From contig JAUHQD010000013.1 in assembly GCA_030418115.1 (NCBI GenBank), forward strand, positions 1-64,000: a stretch of DNA of 64,000 bases, read 5' to 3'. Below, piece by piece: positions 9,692-18,353 of the stretch. Each line of letters starts with the position of its first letter. The stretch's first letter is position 1. This DNA comes from Alteromonadaceae bacterium BrNp21-10 (GTDB lineage Bacteria > Pseudomonadota > Gammaproteobacteria > Enterobacterales > Alteromonadaceae). A model generated the notes under the pieces. That model was not told where the DNA came from. It saw only the letters and a program-made list of their open reading frames with translations, and made no database searches. A program made the position numbers and the translations under genes.

Positions 9692-10464
9692 TGTTAGCCA
9701 GACGTATTATCCCCTGCCTTGACGTTAAAGACGGCAAGGTGGTCAAAGGAGTTAAATTCCGTAACCACGAGATCGTCGGTGATATTGTGCCCTTAGCTGA
9801 GCAATACGCTAAAGCCGGTGCCGATGAGTTAGTGTTTTACGACATTACCGCCTCTAGCGATGCCCGCGTGGTCGATAAAAGCTGGGTGAGCCGTATTGCG
9901 CGAGTGATCGATATCCCCTTCTGTGTCGCTGGCGGCATTAAATCCGTTGAAGATGCGGGGCGCATTTTGGAAATGGGCGCAGATAAAATTTCGGTAAATT
10001 CACCAGCCTTATCTAACCCTGAGCTAATCACCCAATTGCACGACCAATATGGTCAGCAATGTATTGTGGTGGGTATCGATAGCTTTTATAACGAAGAAAC
10101 TGGCCAGTATCAGGTGCATCAATTTACTGGTGATGAAAGTCGTACCAAAACTACTGGCTGGCAAACCAAAGACTGGGTCGCCGAAGTACAACAACGCGGT
10201 GCCGGTGAAATAGTACTCAACTGCATGAACCAAGATGGTGTGCGTAAAGGTTATGATATCGCCCAACTCGCCGCCATTCGTGCCATTTGCCATGTGCCTT
10301 TAATTGCCTCTGGTGGTGCTGGTGAAATGTCACACTTTAAAGATGTGTTTGAACAGGCTGACGTGGATGGCGCATTAGCCGCCTCGGTATTCCATAAAGG
10401 CATTATTCCCATCCCCGATTTAAAAGCGTATTTACGCCAGCAGAATATTGAGATCCGATCATGA
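9691..10464 (+). CDS. hisF: Imidazole glycerol phosphate synthase, cyclase subunit
   Basis: 257 residues, TIM barrel. Catalytic Asp11 is in [14 protein letters not shown] and the second Asp in [11 protein letters not shown]. Phosphate sites are [12 protein letters not shown] and [12 protein letters not shown]. HisF partners HisH and releases imidazole-glycerol phosphate plus AICAR. In most HisF proteins the second motif reads (V/A)xIDA(K/R); here it is GIDSFYN, similar to variants in marine gammaproteobacteria. The gene overlaps hisI by ATGA. Confidence 0.96.
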
Positions 10465-11081
10465 TTATTACTTCAGAAAACATCAACCAACTCGCCTGGG
10501 ACAAAATGGATGGCTTGCTGCCCTGTATCGTTCAGGATGCGCAATCTGGCACCGTACAAATGCAAGGTTATATGGATAAAGAAGCCTTGGCCCATACCCT
10601 TAACAGCGGCCATGTAACGTTTTTCAGTCGTTCCAAACAGCGATTATGGACCAAGGGCGAAAGCTCTGGCAACGTACTTGATCTAGTACAAATCAGTGCT
10701 GATTGTGATTTAGATTCGATTCTGGTGTTAGCCAATCCTCACGGCCCGACTTGCCATAAAGGCACCGATACTTGCTGGCCCGACGCTCAAATTCCCTCTT
10801 TGAGTTTTATTGCGCAATTAGAGCAAGTGATTGCCAGCCGCAAAGGCGCTGATGCGAAAAGCAGCTATACCGCCAGTTTATATGCCAGTGGCATCAAGCG
10901 TATCGCTCAGAAAGTGGGTGAAGAAGGCGTAGAAACCGCACTAGCCGCCACCGTCAAAGATTTAGAAGAGTTGAAAAACGAATCTGCCGATTTGTTGTAT
11001 CACTTAATTGTATTGCTACAAGCCAGTGATTTGAGTCTACAAGATGTGGTTGAAGTACTTAAAGCTCGCCACAGTAAATAA
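10461..11081 (+). CDS. hisI: Bifunctional phosphoribosyl-AMP cyclohydrolase / phosphoribosyl-ATP pyrophosphatase
   Basis: 206 residues carrying the second and third pathway steps in one chain (HisIE). The N-terminal cyclohydrolase half has [31 protein letters not shown] and the metal-binding cysteines near DCDLDS and [11 protein letters not shown]. The C-terminal pyrophosphatase half has [18 protein letters not shown] and [15 protein letters not shown], the MazG-like metal-binding helices. It is the last gene of the his operon and is followed by a terminator. Confidence 0.97.
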   Translation: MIITSENINQLAWDKMDGLLPCIVQDAQSGTVQMQGYMDKEALAHTLNSGHVTFFSRSKQRLWTKGESSGNVLDLVQISADCDLDSILVLANPHGPTCHKGTDTCWPDAQIPSLSFIAQLEQVIASRKGADAKSSYTASLYASGIKRIAQKVGEEGVETALAATVKDLEELKNESADLLYHLIVLLQASDLSLQDVVEVLKARHSK

Positions 11082-11116
11082 TTCCCTTCTAATATTAAAT
11101 AATACCATCTCAAAAT

Positions 11117-11142
11117 AAGGTGCCTGCTCAGGGCGCCTTTTT
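11117..11142 (+). terminator. Terminator of the his operon
   Basis: Stem AAGGTGCC (11117-11124), loop of seven, GGCGCCTT (11132-11139) with one G-U pair, followed by a T run. It lies 36 bases after the hisI stop. Confidence 0.85.
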
Positions 11143-11260
11143 ATATCAATCCGTATTAATCAAATTTCTTGATACAAACTATCAATAAATAACGCTGTTT
11201 CATTAAGAAATTTCGATTAAGCTAATATTATGATTTCGTCGCACTGTCAGGAAAGCCATT

Positions 11261-11827
11261 ATGAGGTTAGCCAATAATCAATTTAGTTTTGGTTGGGTCA
11301 GCATTGTCATTCATTGGTTGAGTGCTATTACCATTGTTGGACTTTTTGCAGTGGGTTGGTGGATGGTTGATTTGGATTACTATAGCGAATGGTATCAAAC
11401 AGCACCCCATTGGCATGTCAGTGTTGGGATCCTACTTTGTCTGGTCACTGTGTTCAGATTGATATGGCGATGGTGTCAGCCCTCGCCAAAGGGCATAGGC
11501 GCAAAATGGGAACAAATTGCGGCTTTCGCCGCCCATACAATTTTATATTTACTGCTGTTCGTGCTCTTTACTGCAGGCTATTTACTAACAACGGCTGATG
11601 GCCGCGGTATAGAAGTATTCAATTGGTTTACGCTACCATCAATGGGTGAACTATTTGAAAAACAAGAACAGCTTAGTGGCGATATCCATGAATTCGCTGC
11701 TTATGGGTTAATTGCTTTAGCGTTAATTCATGCATTAGCAGCCTTTAAACATCACTTTATTAACAAAGATGAAACCCTAAACAGAATGCTTAAACCTTCT
11801 AAACAATTAAATGGAGATAATAAATGA
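11261..11827 (+). CDS. Cytochrome b561 family membrane protein
   Basis: 188 residues with four hydrophobic segments and paired His residues that would hold two b hemes (WVSIVIHWLSAITI, TAPHWHVSVG, FAAHTILYL, ALIHALAAFKHHF). Related to YceJ/CybB-type quinol-superoxide or quinol-linked electron carriers. It overlaps the following yceI gene by ATGA; the same pairing occurs in E. coli (yceJ-yceI), so the two probably function together in the inner membrane and periplasm. The electron acceptor is not shown by the sequence. Confidence 0.85.
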   Translation: MRLANNQFSFGWVSIVIHWLSAITIVGLFAVGWWMVDLDYYSEWYQTAPHWHVSVGILLCLVTVFRLIWRWCQPSPKGIGAKWEQIAAFAAHTILYLLLFVLFTAGYLLTTADGRGIEVFNWFTLPSMGELFEKQEQLSGDIHEFAAYGLIALALIHALAAFKHHFINKDETLNRMLKPSKQLNGDNK

Positions 11828-12378
11828 AAAAACTACTACTTGCTGCCGCATTACTTGCCAGTGCTCATGTCGCTTCAGCGGCCGATTATGTAATTGACAC
11901 TAAAGGTGCCCATGCCTCTATTCAATTCAAAGTCAGCCATCTTGGTTACTCTTACGTCACTGGCCGCTTTAATACCTTTGACGGCAAATTTAGCTATGAT
12001 GCAGCCAAACCAGAAGCCTCTACCATCAGCGTTAATATTGATACCACCAGCGTTGATAGTAACCATGCCAAGCGTAATCAACATATTCGCGGTGATGACT
12101 TTTTAAAAGCCGATGACTTTGCAACAGCACAATTTATTAGCACTAAAGTTGTTGATAAAGGTGATGATAAGTTAGCCATCCACGGCAACCTGACATTGTT
12201 AGGTGTAACTAAACCTATCGTTATTGATGCGACTAAAATAGGTGAAGGTAAAGATCCATGGGGTGGTTATCGTGCAGGTTTTGAAGGCACTACCAGTATC
12301 CAAATGGGTGACTTTGGTGTCAAAATGGATTTTGGTAAAGTTGAATTTGATTTAATCATTGAAGGCATAAAACAGTAG
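11824..12378 (+). CDS. yceI: YceI family periplasmic isoprenoid-binding protein
   Basis: 184 residues. A signal peptide (MKKLLLAAALLASAHVASA, cleavage before ADY) precedes a lipocalin-like barrel, with YVIDTKGAHASIQFKVSHLG at the start, then VDSNHAKRNQHIRGDDF and LTLLGVTKPIVI. The family binds polyisoprenoids such as ubiquinone-8 precursors in a hydrophobic cavity; the ligand here is inferred. It is co-transcribed with the cytochrome b561 gene and ends at a bidirectional hairpin. Confidence 0.9.
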   Translation: MKKLLLAAALLASAHVASAADYVIDTKGAHASIQFKVSHLGYSYVTGRFNTFDGKFSYDAAKPEASTISVNIDTTSVDSNHAKRNQHIRGDDFLKADDFATAQFISTKVVDKGDDKLAIHGNLTLLGVTKPIVIDATKIGEGKDPWGGYRAGFEGTTSIQMGDFGVKMDFGKVEFDLIIEGIKQ

Positions 12379-12400
12379 CCATATTACTGTTTCTAAATAA

Positions 12401-12428
12401 AAAACGGCGATGATTATCGCCGTTTTTT
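12401..12428. terminator. Bidirectional terminator between yceI and dps
   Basis: An 11-base perfect stem AAAACGGCGAT / ATCGCCGTTTT (12401-12411 / 12416-12426) with a four-base loop has A and T runs on both sides. It can therefore end both convergent transcripts. Confidence 0.9.
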
Positions 12429-12475
12429 ATTAAATGAGTCTTGGCTCGGTTGAGCAAAAACAGAAGTAACAAGCG

Positions 12476-12946
12476 TTACATTTTCGTTGCTCTTAACATC
12501 CAAGCTGTTTTCTCATGAATACGCATACGATCAGACACTAACGCCGCGGTGGATTCATCGTCAACTTGTTGCGCTATTTTAAACACTTCTCTGGCAGTTT
12601 TAATTACTTGCTCATGAGCTTTAGTGAGTAGCACTACCATTTCAGAAGCAAGGGGAACACCTTCAACTTCCTCAATTGAGGTTAATTGGGCAAACTGTTT
12701 ATAGGTGCCCGGTGCAGGGACATCTAACGTGCGTATACGCTCGGCAATATCATCTACGGCCACGGCAAGTTCGGTATAATGCTCTTCAAACATTAAATGC
12801 AGCTCACGGAATTGTGGCCCGGTGACATTCCAATGAAAATTGTGAGTTTGTAAATACAAAGTGTAAGAGTCCGCCAATAGGCGTTTTAACCCTTCCGCAA
12901 TTTTTAATCGACTTTCTTGATTAATTCCAATATCGATGTTGCTCAT
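12476..12946 (-). CDS. dps: Dps ferritin-like DNA-protecting protein
   Basis: 156 residues forming the four-helix Dps fold. The intersubunit ferroxidase residues are visible: His in [10 protein letters not shown], and Asp/Glu in [21 protein letters not shown]. It oxidises and stores Fe(II) with hydrogen peroxide as a dodecamer, limiting Fenton damage. The Lys-rich N-terminal DNA-binding tail of E. coli Dps is absent (starts [10 protein letters not shown]), so DNA binding is doubtful. The ATG has an AGAGGAAAG ribosome site. Confidence 0.93.
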   Translation of the reverse strand: MSNIDIGINQESRLKIAEGLKRLLADSYTLYLQTHNFHWNVTGPQFRELHLMFEEHYTELAVAVDDIAERIRTLDVPAPGTYKQFAQLTSIEEVEGVPLASEMVVLLTKAHEQVIKTAREVFKIAQQVDDESTAALVSDRMRIHEKTAWMLRATKM

Positions 12947-13056
12947 TTACTTTCCTCTTGTTGCCTAGTGTGATTTTTTAACTAGCTCATAATATACCTG
13001 TGGGCATTTACGACAAAAACAACCGTAAAAAGTAAATGAACTGAAATCGAGGTTAA

Positions 13057-13554
13057 TTACTCAAACTGAATACGAGTAATGTAATAAGGTTTTAACGCAG
13101 CTGCTTGGGCTTGAAACCATATGCCATCGACCATTTTGTTGTCACCGGCAATCTCCGCCAATGGCACTTCAGCGATTAACCAGGATTTTGCTTTTGGCTG
13201 AATAATATAATTGGAATCAACGGCTTTGCCGTCAACAATCAACTTAACCGCCAGAATTTGCCCGCCTTCCAGGCCACCATTGATAAAAAATGACAACTTG
13301 GTATACGACTCAATAGAAAAAGCATCATGATGAAAAGCCAACGCGGACCAAGGCCCACCTTCAACTTTAATTGGTGTAGCCCCACCCGCCGGATGCGATA
13401 ACGTAACATCCGCCCAACTCCAATTAACCCAGCCATTTTTAAGCTCATCGTCATAAACAACAAAAGCGTTATTTTCTTGGGCTATTGAAGAGGCCGATAC
13501 CACTAACCAGCAGCACAGTAGAATTAGTCTGCGCTTTAATTTATTGCAAATCAT
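13057..13554 (-). CDS. Small secreted beta-sandwich protein, carbohydrate-binding-like
   Basis: 165 residues. A signal peptide (RRLILLCCWLVVSASSIAQ) precedes one domain with VYDDELKNGWVNWSWADV, a conserved GPWSALAFHHDAF stretch and LSFFINGG. That pattern resembles the non-catalytic jelly-roll modules attached to glucanases and other polysaccharidases in marine and cellulolytic bacteria. Here the module stands alone without a catalytic domain. I use the ATG at 13554 (AAGG upstream); a TTG six bases earlier is in frame. Function unknown; glycan binding is inference. Confidence 0.6.
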   Translation of the reverse strand: MICNKLKRRLILLCCWLVVSASSIAQENNAFVVYDDELKNGWVNWSWADVTLSHPAGGATPIKVEGGPWSALAFHHDAFSIESYTKLSFFINGGLEGGQILAVKLIVDGKAVDSNYIIQPKAKSWLIAEVPLAEIAGDNKMVDGIWFQAQAAALKPYYITRIQFE

Positions 13555-13606
13555 ATACAAAACCTTATTTCAATATTAACTTAGCAGTATTGTTCAAGGT
13601 TTTACG

Positions 13607-14350
13607 CTAATTAGCAATAGTAGGCTTAGCAATCCCCGCAGCCTTAGGGTTATGCTTCTGCGGTTCATTTTTGAAAACTATATAGGCCAAGCCTGCACCA
13701 TACATATCCAGCAATACATGCAAAATTATAGGAATCACTATTGAGTCAGTGAGCAAATAGAGACCAGCCAATATTCCCCCTAAGCTTGCCGTTCTCAGTA
13801 CATTTAATGGTCCTTGATAAATGTGCATCAAACCAAAAGCTAAGCTAGAAAGCAGTACGCTAGCATAGGTCGGCATAACACCGTTTAGCAGTGAAATAAG
13901 ATATCCGCGAAATAACAGCTCTTCACAAATCCCAGCAGAAACCGAGACGCCGAAAAAAACGTAACGGAATTCCCTTTTACTTGACGGCATAAACCATTGA
14001 ATAAAAGTAAACTGCTTACGAATCTCTGGATGTAAATTAAGATTACGTTTTACTTGCCCAATGGAGTAGAGGAAATAAGCACTTAGTGCCACCAGCCCAA
14101 CACTGGCCAACTGATTCGCTAAGTTCCACTGCCAACGCCAACCAATATCCCCCAGTGAAATCACATTGTTAGTCACTAGTAATAGCAAAACCAATACCGG
14201 CACCCAAATGTGTAACATGGTTTCTCGATAGACTCGAATACGCAAAGCGGGCTGCTTCAATACTCGTTGCTTCTCTGCCTCATGAGTGAAGTAAATATAA
14301 AATGGATAACCCAAAAAATAACTCCACAGTAAGTATTCTAAAATCGCCAT
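13607..14350 (-). CDS. CPBP family intramembrane metalloprotease (CAAX protease / Abi family)
   Basis: 247 residues with several membrane segments. The glutamic-protease motifs are present: GICEELLFRGYLI (EExxxR), FGLMHIYQG (FxxxH) and IILHVLLDMYG (HxxxD-like). Bacterial members are linked to self-immunity against bacteriocins, to signal processing or to unknown roles; nothing adjacent specifies the substrate. It is transcribed divergently from the LysR gene with a 112-base gap, so that regulator may control it. Start supported by AGAGGTAA. Confidence 0.8.
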   Translation of the reverse strand: MAILEYLLWSYFLGYPFYIYFTHEAEKQRVLKQPALRIRVYRETMLHIWVPVLVLLLLVTNNVISLGDIGWRWQWNLANQLASVGLVALSAYFLYSIGQVKRNLNLHPEIRKQFTFIQWFMPSSKREFRYVFFGVSVSAGICEELLFRGYLISLLNGVMPTYASVLLSSLAFGLMHIYQGPLNVLRTASLGGILAGLYLLTDSIVIPIILHVLLDMYGAGLAYIVFKNEPQKHNPKAAGIAKPTIAN

Positions 14351-14462
14351 AGTTTACCTCTTCAATCCTGATTTAATGTTGCTACAGCTTAAAGAAAGGA
14401 TTGACACCTACAAATGGTATACACTTTTAACTTAGGTAAACTTTTAATTTATAATTAACCCT

Positions 14463-15377
14463 ATGTTAAAAATAGAATCCCTCATTGCTTTTACCCTAGT
14501 GGCAAAACATCGTAGCTTTACCGGGGCCGCCAATGAACAATGCAAAACCCCCATGGCCTTGAGTAAACAAATATCCTTACTGGAAAACGAATTGGCGGAG
14601 CCGTTGTTTGAGCGCAGCACCCGCAAGGTTAGGCTCACTCAGTTTGGTGAAGAGTTTTTAGAAAAAGTGCAATCAATATTGCAACATCATGAGACGCTGC
14701 AACAATGGTTGTCCGCGCGCCAAGGTAATATTTCAGGCACCTTAAGAATAGTCGCACAGGATGTACAAACCTTTGACGAAACCGTATTTCCTTGGTTAGC
14801 CGAGTTTAAGCAGCTATATCCTGACATCGAATTGGAATTTGACGTACAAGAAAGTCTTATCGATATCAACCATGATGCATTTGATATTTATTGGGGAGTG
14901 TCGGACTATTTAGGGCATCAATATCCCAGTTTGAAACGGCGTTCGTTATGGAAAGCGAAGTATGGCATTTTTGCCTCGCCTGATTATTTAGCTGAATTTG
15001 GCACTCCAATTACGCCAACTGAGCTCACAGGCCACCGCATGATTGGTCACCCCCATGCAAAACCGAATAACGCCTTAGTTATTAACATGCAGCCAAGTAG
15101 TCAGCAGAAAAATGCAGAAACTATTTTGTTAGACGCACCAGTAAAAACCGTTAACCGGCAATCATATTTAGCCGTTCAAGGATTAGGGTTAATCAATGCA
15201 TTGGTGGATAACCACGATATAAAAGATTACCTCAAAAGCGGCAAGCTAGTCCCTATACTTGAGCCCTATTGGTTTTCGGAAGCGGAGGTATTTATTTACT
15301 ATCAGCAAGTTAAGCTAGAGCAACCTAAAGTACGAGGGTTTATTGACTTCTTTCTATCAAAAAGAGCGCTATGGTAG
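14463..15377 (+). CDS. LysR family transcriptional regulator
   Basis: 304 residues. The N-terminal winged helix (about 1-60) has FTLVAKHRSFTGAANEQC...MALSKQISLLENELAEPLFERSTRKVRLT, the standard LysR helix-turn-helix with a slightly unusual recognition helix. The remainder is a periplasmic-binding-like effector domain. The T-rich start region and the divergent CPBP protease gene suggest autoregulation and control of that neighbour. The effector cannot be predicted. Confidence 0.85.
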   Translation: MLKIESLIAFTLVAKHRSFTGAANEQCKTPMALSKQISLLENELAEPLFERSTRKVRLTQFGEEFLEKVQSILQHHETLQQWLSARQGNISGTLRIVAQDVQTFDETVFPWLAEFKQLYPDIELEFDVQESLIDINHDAFDIYWGVSDYLGHQYPSLKRRSLWKAKYGIFASPDYLAEFGTPITPTELTGHRMIGHPHAKPNNALVINMQPSSQQKNAETILLDAPVKTVNRQSYLAVQGLGLINALVDNHDIKDYLKSGKLVPILEPYWFSEAEVFIYYQQVKLEQPKVRGFIDFFLSKRALW

Positions 15378-15415
15378 CGCTCACTTAAAAACTAACCTTA
15401 GGACAACAACACCAT

Positions 15416-15895
15416 TCAGCGACTATCTTGCGGGCGTTCTCTTTTGGTTAGTCCCTGTAAAAAGTTGCGTAAAAACTGATTGCCACAAGGCTTATAATTG
15501 CGGTGTTCGGTGTTTCTAAAGAACGCCGACACTTCACCTTTGCTCACCTTGAAATCAGCCAACTTCATGATATTTAGAATGTCATCATCTTTTAAGGTTA
15601 AGGCGATTCGCATTTTACGCAGGATGTCGTTATTAGTTAAAATAACTCCTGGCGCTAACATCACAGGCTCTCTACCCTCCTGTTTACCGCGTAATTTAAT
15701 AATCAATCCATCCAAGAATATCGATAAAATTTTATCACGACACAATACAAAACCGGCTTCTTCTTCCTTCTTCATAATGCTGTGCAGATATTCCATCTGC
15801 ATCTCGTAACCAGCAAGTTCGAATATCGATATCGCCGCAGTATCGTTAATAGCTAAAGCGTAACGCAGGCGACGCAATATATCGTTGTGGATCAT
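15416..15895 (-). CDS. DUF1456 (YehS-like) protein
   Basis: 159 residues from the ATG at 15895. It is an internal duplication: NDILRRLRYALAINDTAAI near the N-terminus repeats as NDILRKMRIALTLKDDDIL about 90 residues later, each followed by a Leu/Ala helix. This is the DUF1456/YehS pattern; function unknown, cytoplasmic. An in-frame ATG at 16033 would add 46 residues, but that extension reads like translated non-coding repeat (see the attC-like note) and the family begins at MIHNDILRRL, so I reject it. Confidence 0.85.
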   Translation of the reverse strand: MIHNDILRRLRYALAINDTAAISIFELAGYEMQMEYLHSIMKKEEEAGFVLCRDKILSIFLDGLIIKLRGKQEGREPVMLAPGVILTNNDILRKMRIALTLKDDDILNIMKLADFKVSKGEVSAFFRNTEHRNYKPCGNQFLRNFLQGLTKRERPQDSR

Positions 15896-16237
15896 GGAGG
15901 TGTCTCGTTGAAGTTTAATTGGCGGTATTTTACCGGAGTTTTGAAATAAAAGCTGTGGTGATGTTGGTTGGCTACGCCAACAATTTATAAGGCACGCTTT
16001 GGCTGAACCTCCTGTTTTACTCTGGGCATCCATGTTCTTCGCCTTACATGCCAGCTAAAGCTGTTCAAAATCTCTCCCAGAAATTTGGTGTCATTTGAAC
16101 CATTGCCATTTTTACAAGGCAAGTTAAGTCGCAATTTACCGACCTGTAAGTCTCAAATAACTATCAGGCGTAGCGCCTTCTTTCACTTTTTAGATTATTA
16201 ACCGATGATTCTAACTTCTTGTTTTAAGGTTGATTTG

Positions 16238-16324
16238 GCGTTAACTTAAGAGGTCGAATGAAAACTAAAAGGCGTGACGCTCGGTAGGAAGACAAGCGGC
16301 ACGCCTTCTATTAAATTGTTATGC
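16238..16324 (+). repeat. attC-like recombination site 1 (degenerate)
   Basis: GCGTTAAC-TTAA (16238-16249) pairs imperfectly with TTAAATTGTTATGC (16311-16324), and an inner perfect stem AAGGCGTG / CACGCCTT lies between. The right end GTTATGC is a common R' core in integron attC sites, and the following gene starts 10 bases after it, as expected for a cassette. No integrase gene is visible in the window. Confidence 0.45.
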
Positions 16325-16334
16325 GTAAAGAAAT

Positions 16335-16733
16335 ATGAAACATCTATTGAGCGCAAGTGTATTTGCAGTGCTATCTGTTTTCGCAATTGTTTTTGTAGTT
16401 ACATTACTGGCTACGATAGGAGATGATTATTCCACTATCATGACCCCAATTTTAATGTCCAGCGTTGCCGCAATTGTGTCATTATTTATTTTAGTTGTTT
16501 GGGCAATTCCGGTGCATCTGATTCTAAAAAGATTAAATCAAGAGAGTTTTTTTTATTATCTTTTGGCTGCAATTATTCCGAGTTTTATTTTCATATATGG
16601 GTTTAAGCCATTTGGGAATGATCCAAATATTGATTTAATAAAACAAGCGTTGTTTTGTAGTTTTTGTGGTTGTGTGGGTGCTGTGGTTTTTTGGTATATA
16701 ACCGTTTATCGTAAGCGTATACAAGCCGTTTAA
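16335..16733 (+). CDS. Small four-helix membrane protein of unknown function (cassette-like)
   Basis: 132 residues with about four hydrophobic segments (LSASVFAVLSVFAIVFVVT, SVAAIVSLFILVVWAIP, LLAAIIPSFIFIYG, GCVGAVVFWYITV). No family recognised. Codon and base usage are noticeably AT- and T-richer than in the neighbouring housekeeping genes. The ATG comes shortly after an attC-like right end, and its TAA stop lies inside the GTTTAAC box of the next attC-like site. That is the standard layout of an integron gene cassette. No clear ribosome site. Confidence 0.55.
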   Translation: MKHLLSASVFAVLSVFAIVFVVTLLATIGDDYSTIMTPILMSSVAAIVSLFILVVWAIPVHLILKRLNQESFFYYLLAAIIPSFIFIYGFKPFGNDPNIDLIKQALFCSFCGCVGAVVFWYITVYRKRIQAV

Positions 16734-16776
16734 CGAAAACGCCAGCAAACAACGCTGGCACGGAGCGTTGTTACAC
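16728..16776 (+). repeat. attC-like recombination site 2
   Basis: R''-like GTTTAAC (16728-16734, containing the stop codon of the preceding gene) pairs six of seven with R'-like GTTACAC (16770-16776). Between them AACGC/GCGTT and GCCAGC/GCTGGC stems form the imperfect hairpin with extra bases on one strand that marks attC sites. Length 49 bases, at the short end for such sites. Confidence 0.5.
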
Positions 16777-16794
16777 CTAAGAGAATCTAGTTTT

Positions 16795-17370
16795 ATGCCT
16801 GAAGCTGACCCAGCGAGAATCATGTCCTTTGCTTCACCGAAAGATTTTGGCCAATGGTTGAGGGCGAATCATGCTATTGAAAATGAGCTGTGGGTAAAGA
16901 TATTCAAAATAAAGACTGGGATCCCGAGCGTGACTTGGGACGATGTTGTGATTGAGTCGCTGTGCTGGGGCTGGATCGATGGCATTAAGAAGTCAATTAA
17001 TGACCAAGCCTATCTGCAGCGGATCACTCCAAGAAAAGTACGAAGTAATTGGTCAAAAAGAAACAGAGATCATGTGGAGCGTTTAATAAACGAGGGCCGG
17101 ATGACGGAGTCTGGACTCGTGCACGTTCGTGCCGCCAAAGCAGATGGCCGCTGGGAAAATGCGTATGTGACAAGTGAAATGACAGTACCAGCAGATTTCT
17201 TAGCCGCACTCGATAGCAAACCTAAGGCGAAACAATTTTTTGAAACCCTCACTAAATCGCATCGTTATGCCATCGCGTACGGATTAACAAGTGCGAAGAA
17301 ACCCGAAACCAGACAGAGGCGATTTGCAAAATTCATCGACATGCTTGTCAGCGAACAAAAGCCGACTTAG
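16795..17370 (+). CDS. YdeI/OmpD-associated family protein
   Basis: 191 residues starting at MPEADPARIMSF. Conserved parts are FASPKDFGQWLRANH, ELWVKIFKIKTGIPSVTWDDVVIESLCWGWIDG, and RITPRKVRSNWSKRNRDHVERLI, which match the YdeI/DUF1801-associated 'bacteriocin-protection' family; its biochemical role is unsettled. It begins 19 bases after attC-like site 2 and may be a second cassette, although I see no attC-like site after its stop. A GTG/ATG further upstream is in frame but would run into the recombination site. Confidence 0.75.
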   Translation: MPEADPARIMSFASPKDFGQWLRANHAIENELWVKIFKIKTGIPSVTWDDVVIESLCWGWIDGIKKSINDQAYLQRITPRKVRSNWSKRNRDHVERLINEGRMTESGLVHVRAAKADGRWENAYVTSEMTVPADFLAALDSKPKAKQFFETLTKSHRYAIAYGLTSAKKPETRQRRFAKFIDMLVSEQKPT

Positions 17371-17577
17371 CCTTCAAAGACGAACATGGTGTTACATGGC
17401 TATGCCACTGACGCCAAATAGATGCTTAAACACCTTAGCACTCTCACGGCAGTTGACTTTAATCTGACCTTCTAACAACATGAGCAAATGAAACTAAATC
17501 TTACCCAACAGATAGCTCGAATTATTATCATCATTCCTTAGGAATGGTGGGATTTTTGATGCGTTTTTTAATTTATC

Positions 17578-17601
17578 AAACCCGCCCTAAAGGCGGGTTT
17601 T
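17578..17601 (+). terminator. Rho-independent terminator
   Basis: Nine-base stem AAACCCGCC (17578-17586) / GGCGGGTTT (17592-17600) followed by T. It probably ends transcription from the YdeI-like gene and insulates the next gene. Confidence 0.8.
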
Positions 17602-17639
17602 GTCATTCTGCTTCTTGGGTCTTAATGAATGGAGGTAGT

Positions 17640-18155
17640 ATGCAGAAAATAGCCGTTTTTGGTAAACCCGGTAGTGGTAAATCCACCTTAAGTAAAAAGT
17701 TAGCCGCTGAGACAAACATTAAATTACACCCACTAGATTCAATTGTGTATCAAAGCAATGGCGATCTAGTTGACCGGCAAACTTACGATGAAGCACATCA
17801 CAATATACTTAGCACCGACAGATGGATTATTGACGGCTTTGGACCCATTGAGTCGTTTTTTAAACGGCTGGATGCAGCAGATACCTTGATTTACATAGAG
17901 TTACCTTATGCCGTTAGTTATTGGCTAGTAACAAAACGCTTTTTAAAAGGGATGTTTGTTAAGCCAGAGGGCTGGCCTGATGGCAGTTCCATTTTAAAAG
18001 GCACATTGCAAAGCTATAAAGTGCTAAAACTTTGCCCTAAATTTTGGAATGATGATTTTATGCAAAAATTGCAAAACCTATCGACAAATAAAACACTATA
18101 TGTAATTCGCTCGGTTTCTGAATTAAATAACTTTGTAGACAAAAATATGAAATAG
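17640..18155 (+). CDS. P-loop nucleoside/adenylate kinase-like protein (topology-modulation FlaR type)
   Basis: 171 residues from the ATG at 17640, which has a strong GGAGG site. The Walker A loop FGKPGSGKST sits at residues 7-16. LHPLDSIVYQS and RWIIDGFG match small kinases once annotated as DNA topology modulation protein FlaR, related to adenylate and shikimate kinases. Length and motifs fit a cytoplasmic phosphotransferase, but the substrate is unknown. An upstream in-frame ATG would cross the preceding terminator and is rejected. Confidence 0.7.
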   Translation: MQKIAVFGKPGSGKSTLSKKLAAETNIKLHPLDSIVYQSNGDLVDRQTYDEAHHNILSTDRWIIDGFGPIESFFKRLDAADTLIYIELPYAVSYWLVTKRFLKGMFVKPEGWPDGSSILKGTLQSYKVLKLCPKFWNDDFMQKLQNLSTNKTLYVIRSVSELNNFVDKNMK

Positions 18156-18353
18156 AAACAGCCTTTTTCACAGTTAACAATATTCTACGGCAGATTTTCA
18201 GGCCGCTATTGAAGATGTTTCAGGTCACCCCCTCCGATTCAACTTGCCTAGTGCCAACGTCATACTTTCTTACAACTACTTTTTGAACATTTCCCCTATT
18301 CATGGCTCTATATCCATCAGTATCAACACTTATTTCACGACTAAGGACAACAC

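Noticed and set aside
15896-16033. N-terminal extension of the DUF1456 protein
   Set aside because: Family start is MIHNDILRRL; the extension translates an attC-like element and has unrelated composition.
17544-17639. Upstream start for the P-loop kinase
   Set aside because: It would cross a rho-independent terminator; the ATG at 17640 has a strong GGAGG and precedes the Walker loop correctly.
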